A stretch of 64,000 nucleotides of DNA from an uncultured Clostridia bacterium (GTDB taxonomy: Bacteria; Bacillota; Clostridia; Oscillospirales; Acutalibacteraceae), in contig CANQEU010000002.1 in assembly GCA_947595635.1 (NCBI GenBank), positions 1-64,000 on the forward strand, in the 5' to 3' direction. This document shows positions 51,222 to 59,709 of the stretch, one piece after another. Made by a program: the position numbers and the translations under genes. Under the pieces are notes generated by a model, which saw only the letters and a list, made by a program, of their open reading frames with translations, had not been told where the DNA came from and ran no database searches. Each line of letters starts with the position of its first letter. The first letter of the stretch is position 1.

Positions 51222-52094
51222 ATGGCGGATAAACAAAACATACAATGGTTTCCGGGTCATATGACAAAGGCAATCAGAAGAATAAAGGAAAGCCTTAGAA
51301 TGGTTGATGCCGTTGCTGAGATTTTAGACGCGAGGATACCGTACAGCAGCCGAAATCCTGATATAGACAGGCTGATAAAAAACAAGCCGAGGCTTGTGCT
51401 GCTCAATAAAAGCGATATGGCAAATCCCAACGTAACGTCAAGGTGGGTCAGATTTTTTGACAAAAGCGGTATAAAGGCAATACCTATCGACTGCAAAAGC
51501 GGCAAAGGCGTCAAGCTTGTTATGCCTGCCGTCAGGGAATTGATGCAGGCGCAAATTGAAAAATGGAATCAAAGCGGAATGACAGGCAGAAGCATCAGGA
51601 TAATGGTCGTGGGAATACCAAACGTCGGGAAATCGTCTTTAATAAACAAGCTCGCCGGCAAAACGAGAGCAAGGGCGGAGGATAAGCCGGGAATAACAAG
51701 GGGCAATCAGTGGTACACCATAGACGGAAATATAGAGCTTCTTGATACGCCCGGCGTGCTTTGGCCTAAATTCGACGACAAAGAGGTTGGCGAAAAGCTC
51801 GCCTTTACCGGCGCGGTAAAGGATCAGGTCGTAGACATAGAGCTGCTTGCCGTAAGGCTGCTTGAGGTGTTTACACGCTGCCCGAACACTTTGTTTGCCG
51901 AAAGATTCAAGTTAAAGGACGAAAAACTTGAGGATTACACGCCGTATGAGCTTTTGGAGCTTATCGGAAGAAAAAGAGGTATGCTTATTTCAGGCGGTGA
52001 GGTGGACTTAGAGCGTGCCGCAAATGTCCTGTTGGATGAATACAGGGGCGGAAAGCTCGGCAGGGTAAGCCTTGAGCTTCCGGAAGAGGTGTAA
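51222..52094 (+). CDS. rbgA: ribosome biogenesis GTPase RbgA (YlqF)
   Basis: This circularly permuted GTPase is needed for late steps of 50S assembly. The G4 motif (LLNKSDM, about residue 62) precedes G1 (VGIPNVGKSSLINKL, about 130) and G3 (DTPGVLWP), as expected for the YlqF family. The N-terminal NIQWFPGHMTKA is a family signature. The length is 290 aa, and rnhB follows after 3 bp. Confidence 0.96.
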   Translation: MADKQNIQWFPGHMTKAIRRIKESLRMVDAVAEILDARIPYSSRNPDIDRLIKNKPRLVLLNKSDMANPNVTSRWVRFFDKSGIKAIPIDCKSGKGVKLVMPAVRELMQAQIEKWNQSGMTGRSIRIMVVGIPNVGKSSLINKLAGKTRARAEDKPGITRGNQWYTIDGNIELLDTPGVLWPKFDDKEVGEKLAFTGAVKDQVVDIELLAVRLLEVFTRCPNTLFAERFKLKDEKLEDYTPYELLELIGRKRGMLISGGEVDLERAANVLLDEYRGGKLGRVSLELPEEV

Positions 52095-52097
52095 ATT

Positions 52098-52715
52098 ATG
52101 GATTGGTTGGAATACGAAAACAATGCTGCGGCAGGCGGCTTTAAATTTATCTGCGGCGCTGACGAGGCAGGCAGGGGGCCGCTTGCGGGCCCTGTTTGCG
52201 CTGCCGCTGTGATTCTGCCTGAAAACACTGTAATTGACGGCGTGAACGACTCAAAAAAGCTATCCGAAAAGAAAAGGGAGGAGCTTTTTGACGTTATAAA
52301 GGAAACGGCGCTGTCCTATTGCGTTGCGTGGTCAAGCGTTGAGGAAATAGAAAATATCAACATTCTGAATGCGGCAATGCTTGCAATGAAGCGTGCGGTA
52401 GAGGGACTGAAAATAAGCGCGGATTATGCGCTAATAGACGGCAACAGACTGCCTGAGCTGAATATTCCCGCGCTTGCCGTTATAAAGGGTGACTCGCTTT
52501 CAATGTCGATAGCGTCAGCGTCTATTCTCGCAAAGGTGAGCCGAGACAGGCTCATGCGCGAATACGATAAAAAATATCCGCAGTACGGCTTTGCCGTCCA
52601 CAAGGGCTACGGAACAAAGCTTCACAAAGAGGCGCTTTTAAAATACGGGCCGTGTGAGATACACAGACCTTCGTTTCTTAAAAAAATACTCGGTGACAAT
52701 AATGAAGAAGGATAA
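52098..52715 (+). CDS. rnhB: ribonuclease HII
   Basis: This enzyme cuts the RNA strand of RNA-DNA hybrids and at single ribonucleotides in DNA. The catalytic Asp-Glu are in CGADEAGRGPLAGPV near residue 22. ALIDGNRLP supplies another carboxylate, and GDSLSMSIASASILAKVSRDR is typical. The length is 205 aa. yraN begins inside its last 14 bp. Confidence 0.96.
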   Translation: MDWLEYENNAAAGGFKFICGADEAGRGPLAGPVCAAAVILPENTVIDGVNDSKKLSEKKREELFDVIKETALSYCVAWSSVEEIENINILNAAMLAMKRAVEGLKISADYALIDGNRLPELNIPALAVIKGDSLSMSIASASILAKVSRDRLMREYDKKYPQYGFAVHKGYGTKLHKEALLKYGPCEIHRPSFLKKILGDNNEEG

Positions 52716-53088
52716 TTATGAAATCGGACGCTTAGGCGAACAAAGAGCCGAGCGGTATCTCATAAAAAACGGTTATGAAATCCTCTGCAAAAATTTTCGC
52801 ATTAGGGGCGGAGAGATAGACATAATAGCGAAGAAGAAAAATATAATAGCATTTGTAGAAGTAAAAACAAGAAAGACAGGCTCGCTTGTAAAGCCGGTTG
52901 AGGCTGTAGACAAAGCGAAAATCAAAAGAATTACAGAAACTGCCGCGAAGTATATGATTGAAAACGGGATAAAGCTCCAGCCGAGGTTCGATATATGCGA
53001 GGCTGCTCTTTATCCGAACGGCGACATAAGGGTGACAAACTACATTAAAAATGCTTTTATTTCGGAGGATGAGTATGCGCTATTTTGA
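52702..53088 (+). CDS. YraN/UPF0102 family endonuclease-like protein
   Basis: This is a small protein of the YraN family with a restriction-endonuclease-like fold; the cellular role is unknown. The core motif is GGEIDIIAKKKNIIAFVEVKTR near residue 37, which holds the carboxylates and lysine of the PD-(D/E)xK site. The start is the internal ATG at 52702 (MKKDNYEIGRLGE), giving 128 aa. It overlaps rnhB and the next gene by 14 bp each. Confidence 0.9.
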   Translation: MKKDNYEIGRLGEQRAERYLIKNGYEILCKNFRIRGGEIDIIAKKKNIIAFVEVKTRKTGSLVKPVEAVDKAKIKRITETAAKYMIENGIKLQPRFDICEAALYPNGDIRVTNYIKNAFISEDEYALF

Positions 53089-53983
53089 TTTGCACTGTGA
53101 CACGCTGTATCGGGCATTAAATGAAAAGGGCTCGCTCAATAATAATGAGTTTGAGGTCTTTTTAAGCGCCAATGATAAATTTAAATCATGGGCGCAGTGC
53201 TTTGCAATTTGGCTTCCCGACAGCCTGTCTGTAAATAAGGCGCGCAGTATGTTTTTTAAGGCCGCGTCTGAATTATCTGAGGAAGCCGCAGAAAACGGCT
53301 TTCAGCTTTATAGGGGCGGTTCTTTCGGCAAAAGCACCGCTGTATTCACGGTTGAAAACGGCAAGCTTATCGGAAACGACCTTGATATGATAAAACGCCT
53401 TGCCGAGTATGGGGTGAAAATGCTCACGCTGACGTGGAACGGCGATAATACTATAGCCTGCGGCGCTTTGACAGAGAACGACAAGGGAATTTCAGATTTC
53501 GGCACAATGGCCGTAAGAGAGCTTGAGAAGCAAAAAATAATAATCGACGCGTCGCATTTAAGCGATAAGTCATTTTACGGGCTTGCCCGAATATCGAAAA
53601 AACCGTTTGTCGCCTCTCATTCCAACTCACGGGCAGTGTGCGATAACCGAAGAAATCTTACAGACGGACAGTTTGCGCTGATAAGGGACAGGGGAGGCAT
53701 AGTCGGTCTTAATTTTCACAGATTTTTTCTTAATAAAGACGGCAACGCCTCCATAAAGGATGTCGCCGCTCACCTTGAGCATTTTCTGTCGCTCGGCGGA
53801 GAAAATACGGTTGCAATCGGAAGTGATTTTGACGGAAGCGACATTCCCTGTGATATAAAAAATATTCTTGGAATAGAGAGAATTTATGAATATTTACTTC
53901 GGCTTAACTACAGCGAAGAGCTGCTTGATAAGCTCTTTTGGACTAATGCCGCCAATTTCTTTGAAACCTTTGACAATCGGTAA
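53075..53983 (+). CDS. membrane dipeptidase (peptidase family M19)
   Basis: This zinc dipeptidase of the renal dipeptidase family hydrolyses dipeptides, often with D-amino acids. The zinc motif FDLHCDTLYRAL is at the start. SHSNSRAVCDNRRNL near residue 185 and IGSDFDGSDIP near residue 248 are the other family blocks. The start is the ATG at 53075, with GGAGG 6 bp before, giving 302 aa. It lies at the end of the rplS-rnhB-yraN unit. Confidence 0.92.
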   Translation: MRYFDLHCDTLYRALNEKGSLNNNEFEVFLSANDKFKSWAQCFAIWLPDSLSVNKARSMFFKAASELSEEAAENGFQLYRGGSFGKSTAVFTVENGKLIGNDLDMIKRLAEYGVKMLTLTWNGDNTIACGALTENDKGISDFGTMAVRELEKQKIIIDASHLSDKSFYGLARISKKPFVASHSNSRAVCDNRRNLTDGQFALIRDRGGIVGLNFHRFFLNKDGNASIKDVAAHLEHFLSLGGENTVAIGSDFDGSDIPCDIKNILGIERIYEYLLRLNYSEELLDKLFWTNAANFFETFDNR

Positions 53984-53998
53984 CTTTTGTTATAGAAT
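53970..53998 (+). promoter_or_regulatory. promoter for thrC
   Basis: TTGACA (53970-53975), a 17-bp spacer and TAGAAT (53993-53998) match the consensus at 11 of 12 positions. The -35 element is inside the last codons of the dipeptidase gene. The leader of about 45 nt has no T-box features. Confidence 0.65.
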
Positions 53999-54049
53999 AT
54001 AGTGTAACTTGCCGTAAAATCACGGTTTTATGTGAAAGGATGATTACTG

Positions 54050-55558
54050 ATGATGTATAACAGCACGACCGATAAGAGTGTGTCTGTTTCTGCCGCGCAG
54101 GCAATAGCACAGGGAATTTCCTCTGACGGAGGTCTTTTTGTCCCCTGCGAAATACCAAGCTATTCGCTCGATGATATTAAGGAGCTTGCAAGCCTTGATT
54201 ACTGCGGAAGAGCAAAGAAGATACTCGCGGATTATCTTGACGACTTCACGCAGTCCGAAATAGACGAATGCGTTGCCAAGGCGTACACCGCGGAAAAATT
54301 CGGCGGCTCCAACCCTGCTCCGGTGGTGTTTTGTGAAAACGGCGGAGTGAATATGAATATACTTGAGCTATGGCACGGGCCCACCTGTGCGTTCAAGGAT
54401 ATGGCGCTTCAGATTTTGCCTCATCTTCTCACAAAATCCCTAAAGAAAACCTCAAACGGCAAAAAAGCCGTAATTCTTGTTGCAACCTCCGGCGATACCG
54501 GCAAGGCTGCGCTTGAGGGCTTTAAGGACGTTGACGGCACACAGATAATCGTGTTTTACCCTGTTGACGGCGTAAGTCCGATGCAAAAGCACCAAATGAA
54601 CACACAGCTTGGCGGCAATGTTAATGTTTGCGCTATCAAGGGCAATTTTGACGACGCCCAAACAGGCGTTAAGGAGATATTCACAACAGATTATATAATA
54701 GATAAGCTAAAGAGCGGCAATATGCTCTTTTCAAGCGCGAATTCAATAAACTGGGGCAGACTTTTGCCGCAGATAGTTTATTATTTCTCCGCATATTGCG
54801 ACATTGCAAACAGCGGCAGAATAAAGCTTGGCGAGCAGGTGAATGTCTGCGTTCCGACAGGTAATTTCGGTAATATACTCGCTTCCTACTATGCAATGAA
54901 AATGGGTCTGCCTGTTAAAAAGTTTATCTGCGCTTCAAATTCCAACAACGTGCTTACGGATTTTATCAACACAGGAGTTTATGATAAAAACAGAAGCTTT
55001 TATACAACTGTTTCTCCGTCTATGGACATTCTTGTTTCAAGCAATCTTGAAAGACTGCTGTATCATCTTTCCGATAACGACGATAAAGCCGTGAGCGAGT
55101 GGATGACAGCGCTTAAATCGGGAGGCAGATATGAAGTCGGAGACGAAGTGAAAAACAGAGTTTCAAAGCTTTTCTTCGGCGGCTTCTGCAATGACGGCGA
55201 AACTAAGAAAACAATAAATAATATGTTTTCGGAGTCGTCATATCTTTGCGACACGCATACAGCCGTTGCTGTCAATGTATATCAAAACTATGTTAAAAGC
55301 ACAGGCGACAATACTGAAACGATTGTCGTTTCAACAGCAAGCCCTTATAAATTCTCACGCTCGGTGCTTGAAGCCGTATGCGAAGGCGAGGCGCTTCCTG
55401 AAAATGAATTTGATATGGTTGAACAGCTTAATAAGGTCACCTCACGTCCTGTTCCGGCTCCGCTTGCCGCGCTGAAGGACAGGCAGGTTCGCTTTAACAA
55501 TGTTATAGCGGCAAATGAAATGCCCGAATACGTTTTAAAATCACTTGGTATAAACTGA
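54050..55558 (+). CDS. thrC: threonine synthase
   Basis: This PLP enzyme converts O-phosphohomoserine to threonine. The PLP lysine is in LWHGPTCAFKDMALQ near residue 112. The glycine-rich phosphate loop is VCVPTGNFGNIL near residue 266. The 502-aa length and the N-terminal extension (STTDKSVSVSAAQAIAQGISSDGGLFVP) place it in the longer enterobacterial/fungal-type class. Either of two adjacent ATG codons could start it. No other threonine gene is nearby. Confidence 0.95.
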   Translation: MMYNSTTDKSVSVSAAQAIAQGISSDGGLFVPCEIPSYSLDDIKELASLDYCGRAKKILADYLDDFTQSEIDECVAKAYTAEKFGGSNPAPVVFCENGGVNMNILELWHGPTCAFKDMALQILPHLLTKSLKKTSNGKKAVILVATSGDTGKAALEGFKDVDGTQIIVFYPVDGVSPMQKHQMNTQLGGNVNVCAIKGNFDDAQTGVKEIFTTDYIIDKLKSGNMLFSSANSINWGRLLPQIVYYFSAYCDIANSGRIKLGEQVNVCVPTGNFGNILASYYAMKMGLPVKKFICASNSNNVLTDFINTGVYDKNRSFYTTVSPSMDILVSSNLERLLYHLSDNDDKAVSEWMTALKSGGRYEVGDEVKNRVSKLFFGGFCNDGETKKTINNMFSESSYLCDTHTAVAVNVYQNYVKSTGDNTETIVVSTASPYKFSRSVLEAVCEGEALPENEFDMVEQLNKVTSRPVPAPLAALKDRQVRFNNVIAANEMPEYVLKSLGIN

Positions 55559-56247
55559 TGTCCCTTTTTGCAATTGCAGACCTTCACCTTTCACTCGGAG
55601 CCGATAAGCCGATGGACATATTCAGCGGCTGGAACAACTATGTCAGCCGAATTGAAGAAAATTGGAGAAGGCTTGTCAGTGACGACGACTCGGTGGTGAT
55701 AGGCGGGGATATATCCTGGGCTATGAAGCTTGATGATTCATATGAGGATTTGAGCTTCATTGATTCCTTGCCCGGCAAAAAGATACTCGTAAAGGGCAAT
55801 CACGATTACTGGTGGCAGACCATGAGAAAAATGGAAGATTTCGTTCAAAAAAACGGCTTTTCAACGATATCCTTTTTATTCAACAATGCTTACGAATGCG
55901 GCGAATATTCAATTTGCGGCACAAGAGGCTGGTTTTTTGACGCCGAGGAGCAGGACGATAAAAAAATACTTAACCGTGAGGCAGGGCGACTGAAAGCCTC
56001 AATAGAAGCGGCGCTAAAATTCGGCAAGCAGCCCGTTGCGTTTCTTCATTATCCGCCTGTTTTTCAGGGCAGGGAATGCGAGGAAATTTTCGACGTTCTG
56101 CTTGAGTATGACATAAAAAAATGCTGCTATGGCCATTTGCACGGAAAAAGCGCGTTCAGATACGCCGTGACAGGCGACTACCGCGGAGTTGATTTGCAGC
56201 TTATTTCCTGTGATTATCTTGATTTTATTCCAAGGCTTGTAAGATAA
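55558..56247 (+). CDS. calcineurin-like metallophosphoesterase
   Basis: This phosphoesterase has all the metal-binding blocks: IADLHLS near residue 6, GGDISWAM near residue 49, KGNHDYWW near residue 80, HYPPV near residue 161 and GHLHG near residue 185. The substrate is unknown. The 229-aa protein starts on the last base of the thrC stop, so it is translationally coupled to thrC. Confidence 0.86.
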   Translation: MSLFAIADLHLSLGADKPMDIFSGWNNYVSRIEENWRRLVSDDDSVVIGGDISWAMKLDDSYEDLSFIDSLPGKKILVKGNHDYWWQTMRKMEDFVQKNGFSTISFLFNNAYECGEYSICGTRGWFFDAEEQDDKKILNREAGRLKASIEAALKFGKQPVAFLHYPPVFQGRECEEIFDVLLEYDIKKCCYGHLHGKSAFRYAVTGDYRGVDLQLISCDYLDFIPRLVR

Positions 56248-56298
56248 AAAGTTTATAAAATATTTACATAAAAAGGTATGGTAAAAATTTACCGTCTG

Positions 56299-56307
56299 TG
56301 TTACAAT
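56299..56307 (+). promoter_or_regulatory. extended -10 promoter for tig
   Basis: TGTTACAAT is an extended -10 element about 35 bp before the tig ATG. There is no convincing -35 element. Confidence 0.4.
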
Positions 56308-56341
56308 ATAAAATACACTGTTATTATGGAGGAATTATAAA

Positions 56342-57622
56342 ATGAGTTTAAAATCGACGAGAGAGGTTGAAATAAACCGTCATGAGCTTGAGGTAGAGGT
56401 TGACGGCGAGGCGTTTCAAAATGCAATAAATAATGTATTCCGCAGAAAGGGCAAAAATATAAATGTTCCGGGCTTCCGCAAGGGCAAGGCGCCGAGATCT
56501 ATAGTAGAAAAATTATACGGCAAAGAGATTTTTTATGAAGACGCGATGCAGGAGCTTTATCCTGAGGCTCTTTCAGAGGCTGCCAAGGAAGCCGGAATTA
56601 TCATTATAAACGATAAAATTGATTTGGACGTTACCGAGGTTGGCGACAACGGCTTTACATTTAAGGCTGTTGTTACCGTTAAGCCGACAATTGATATAAA
56701 CAATTATTTTGGCATAGAGGTAAAGGCTAAGTCAACAGAGGTTACAGATGAAATCATCGACAAGGAGATAGAAGCTGTAAGAGAGCGCAACAGCCGTTTG
56801 GTAACGGTTGAGGACAGAGCGGCTCAGGACGGAGATATTGCCGTTATAGACTTCGAGGGCTTTGTTGACGGCGTTGCGTTTGAGGGGGGAAAGGCGGAAA
56901 GCTATAACCTTAAAATTGGCAGCGGCAGCTTTATCCCCGGATTTGAGGAGCAGATAATCGGTCACAGCACTAACGACGAATTTACAATTAACGTAACCTT
57001 CCCGGAGGAATATCAGGTTGATGAGCTTAAGGGCAAGGACGCTGAATTTAAAATTGTTTTGCATGAAATAAAAGAAAGACAGCTTCCTGATTTTGACGAG
57101 GATTTTGTCAAGGACGTAAGCGAGAAGGAAACTATAGAGGAGTACAAGGAGGAGCTCAAAAGCGAGCTTGCCGAAAGACTTAAAACCGAATCTGAGAACG
57201 ATGTTGAAAATCAGCTTAGCGATAAGCTTATCGAGCTTATAGAGGGTGAAATTCCGCAGGCTATGTATAAAAACGAAGCCGACGAAATGCTCAGAGAGTT
57301 CGATATGCGTCTGCGTCAGCAGGGTATGGATATAAATACATATATGCAGTACACAGGTATGAACGTTGAATCGCTCACCGAAAGCTATATGCCGCAGGCT
57401 GAAAAGAGAATCAAGCTTCGCCTTGCGCTCGAAAAAATCGTTGAAAAGGAATCTGTAACCGTATCCGACGAGGATATTGAAAACGAATATTCAAGACTTG
57501 CGGATTTATACAAGATGGAAGTTGACAAGGTTAAAGATGTTATTGCTTCCGATAATCTTTCGCAGGATCTTGCGGTTGAAAAGGCAATGCAGCTTGTAAA
57601 GGATAACGCGAAAATTTCTTAA
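56342..57622 (+). CDS. tig: trigger factor
   Basis: This ribosome-bound chaperone meets nascent chains at the exit tunnel. The N-terminal ribosome-binding signature is PGFRKGKAPRSIVEK near residue 40. The central peptidyl-prolyl isomerase domain (about 150-245) begins near DRAAQDGDIAVIDFEGFVDG. A helical C-terminal domain completes the protein. The length is 426 aa, and GGAGG precedes the ATG. In many clostridia tig precedes clpP-clpX-lon, as here. Confidence 0.96.
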   Translation: MSLKSTREVEINRHELEVEVDGEAFQNAINNVFRRKGKNINVPGFRKGKAPRSIVEKLYGKEIFYEDAMQELYPEALSEAAKEAGIIIINDKIDLDVTEVGDNGFTFKAVVTVKPTIDINNYFGIEVKAKSTEVTDEIIDKEIEAVRERNSRLVTVEDRAAQDGDIAVIDFEGFVDGVAFEGGKAESYNLKIGSGSFIPGFEEQIIGHSTNDEFTINVTFPEEYQVDELKGKDAEFKIVLHEIKERQLPDFDEDFVKDVSEKETIEEYKEELKSELAERLKTESENDVENQLSDKLIELIEGEIPQAMYKNEADEMLREFDMRLRQQGMDINTYMQYTGMNVESLTESYMPQAEKRIKLRLALEKIVEKESVTVSDEDIENEYSRLADLYKMEVDKVKDVIASDNLSQDLAVEKAMQLVKDNAKIS

Positions 57623-57693
57623 CCCGGTGAATAAACGGCATATTTTTTGACTATCCTTTACTGAACATATTTTTATAAAGAGGATTGATTATT

Positions 57694-58275
57694 ATGAGTT
57701 TAGTACCTTATGTTGTAGAACAGGACGGAAGAGGAGAGCGTTCCTATGATATTTTTTCCCGCCTTTTAAAGGACAGGATCGTTATGCTTAACGACGAGGT
57801 GAACAGCGCTACCGCAAGCCTTGTTGTTGCTCAGCTTTTATTCCTTGAAGGTCAGGATCCGTCAAAGGATATTTCGCTTTATATAAACAGCCCCGGCGGC
57901 AGTGTTACCGACGGACTTGCAATTTTTGACACAATGAATTATATTAAGTGTGACGTATCTACTATTTGTATGGGAATGGCTGCGAGCATGGGTGCTTTTC
58001 TTCTTGCGGCAGGCGCAAAAGGAAAAAGACTTGCGCTGCCTAACGCGGATATTATGATACATCAGCCGAGCGGAGGCGCAAAGGGTCAGGCGACCGATAT
58101 TATGATACACGCCGACCATATTCAGCAGACGAAGAAAAAGCTTAACACGATTCTTTCCGAAAAGACAGGTCAGCCGTATGACGTAATCGCGAGAGATACT
58201 GAGAGAGACAACTTTATGACTGCTCAGCAGGCTCTTGAATACGGCTTGATAGACAAGGTTATTGAAAGCAGATAA
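57694..58275 (+). CDS. clpP: ATP-dependent Clp protease proteolytic subunit
   Basis: This serine protease forms the two-ring chamber that works with ClpX. The catalytic Ser is in [14 protein letters not shown] near residue 96, and the His is in MIHQPSGG near residue 121. [19 protein letters not shown] is the oxyanion region. The start is the internal ATG ([10 protein letters not shown]), giving 193 aa. The leader has only weak promoter-like sequences. Confidence 0.97.
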   Translation: MSLVPYVVEQDGRGERSYDIFSRLLKDRIVMLNDEVNSATASLVVAQLLFLEGQDPSKDISLYINSPGGSVTDGLAIFDTMNYIKCDVSTICMGMAASMGAFLLAAGAKGKRLALPNADIMIHQPSGGAKGQATDIMIHADHIQQTKKKLNTILSEKTGQPYDVIARDTERDNFMTAQQALEYGLIDKVIESR

Positions 58276-58309
58276 AGAAGTGTAATTAAGGATAGGAGCT
58301 TAATTTCAA

Positions 58310-59629
58310 ATGGCAAACAAAGATGACTCAAGCAGAGACAGAAATATTCACTGCTCTTTTTGCGGAAAGCCACAGGAGCTTGCCGGAAGATTGATTGCGG
58401 GCAACGGCGTATATATTTGTGACGAATGTATAGAGCTTTGCAACAGCATCCTGCAGGATGAGCTATCTGCGAAAAAGAACAAAAAGAAAAATAAAAATCT
58501 TGATTTTGAGAACCTGCTCAAGCCTGAGGAAATAAAAGCAAAGCTTGACGAATATGTCATAGGTCAGGATAAAGCAAAGGTTACGCTGAGCGTAGCCGTG
58601 TATAATCACTACAAAAGGATAACTCATTCCGATGAGGATTCCGATTTTGTCAAGAGCAACGTGCTTATGCTCGGCCCTACCGGCACGGGCAAAACCTATT
58701 TGGCTCAAACGCTTGCAAAGGTTCTTGAGGTTCCGTTTGCAATTGCCGACGCCACAACGCTTACTCAGGCGGGATATGTCGGAGAAGATGTTGAAAATAT
58801 TCTTTTAAGGCTCATTCAGGCTGCGGATATGGATGTTGAAAGAGCCGAAAAGGGCATAATCTATATTGATGAAATCGACAAGATCTCACGCAAGTCCGAA
58901 AACCCGTCTATAACGCGTGACGTCAGCGGAGAGGGCGTTCAGCAGGCTCTGCTTAAAATCCTTGAAGGCACTGTTTCCAACGTGCCGCCGCAGGGCGGAA
59001 GAAAGCATCCGCAGCAGGAATTTCTGCAAATCAACACAAAAAATATTTTGTTTATTTGCGGCGGAGCTTTTGACGGAATGGAAAAGGTTGTCGAAAAGAG
59101 AACCGGCGGTTCAAGCCTCGGCTTTGGAGCACAAGTAATGACCAAGAGCGAGCTTAACGAAACCCAATGGATGAGCGAGGTTATTTCACACGACCTTGTA
59201 AAATTCGGGCTTATTCCTGAGCTTGTCGGCAGGCTTCCTGTCATAACGGCTCTCGACGGTCTTGACAAGGCTGCTCTCGTCAGGATTTTAACAGAACCTA
59301 AAAACGCGCTTGTTAAGCAATATCAGCAGCTTTTTGCGCTTGATGACGTTCTTCTTGTTTTTGAGGACGCTTCGCTTGAGGCAATTGCCGATAAAGCGAT
59401 AGCTGAAAAAACGGGAGCAAGAGGATTGCGTTCTATTCTTGAGAATATTCTTAGGGATTTGATGTTCAAGGTTCCCTCGGATTCTACAATTGAAAAGGTT
59501 ATCATTTCTGCCGAAACGGTTCATAATCCGGAAAATGTAACGATTATTCATAATCAGCTTAAGGCGCCAATAGCCATGAACATTAACGAGAATGAAACCA
59601 AAAAGCCAAGGAAAACCAACGCATCTTAA
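58310..59629 (+). CDS. clpX: ATP-dependent Clp protease ATP-binding subunit ClpX
   Basis: This AAA+ unfoldase feeds substrates to ClpP. The N-terminal zinc-binding domain is present ([10 protein letters not shown] and CDECIELC). Walker A is [13 protein letters not shown] near residue 124, Walker B is [10 protein letters not shown] and the IGF-type ClpP-binding loop appears as LGFGAQ near residue 265. The length is 439 aa, with a charged C-terminal tail. It follows clpP by 34 bp and ends at a terminator. Confidence 0.97.
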   Translation: MANKDDSSRDRNIHCSFCGKPQELAGRLIAGNGVYICDECIELCNSILQDELSAKKNKKKNKNLDFENLLKPEEIKAKLDEYVIGQDKAKVTLSVAVYNHYKRITHSDEDSDFVKSNVLMLGPTGTGKTYLAQTLAKVLEVPFAIADATTLTQAGYVGEDVENILLRLIQAADMDVERAEKGIIYIDEIDKISRKSENPSITRDVSGEGVQQALLKILEGTVSNVPPQGGRKHPQQEFLQINTKNILFICGGAFDGMEKVVEKRTGGSSLGFGAQVMTKSELNETQWMSEVISHDLVKFGLIPELVGRLPVITALDGLDKAALVRILTEPKNALVKQYQQLFALDDVLLVFEDASLEAIADKAIAEKTGARGLRSILENILRDLMFKVPSDSTIEKVIISAETVHNPENVTIIHNQLKAPIAMNINENETKKPRKTNAS

Positions 59630-59654
59630 ATTTCTTATATTTGATTTTTAATGT

Positions 59655-59689
59655 GAGCTGTAACTTATTCCGAGGTTACAGCTCTTTTT
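59655..59689 (+). terminator. terminator after clpX
   Basis: GAGCTGTAAC and GTTACAGCTC form a perfect 10-bp stem with a 10-nt loop, then TTTTT. No clear promoter follows before lon, so either lon relies on read-through or its promoter is atypical. Confidence 0.88.
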
Positions 59690-59709
59690 AACAGCAGGAG
59701 GTATGATAT

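Noticed and set aside
53984-54049. T-box leader before threonine synthase
   Set aside because: The leader is about 45 nt with no T-box sequence or terminator; only a weak CCGT/ACGG palindrome is present.
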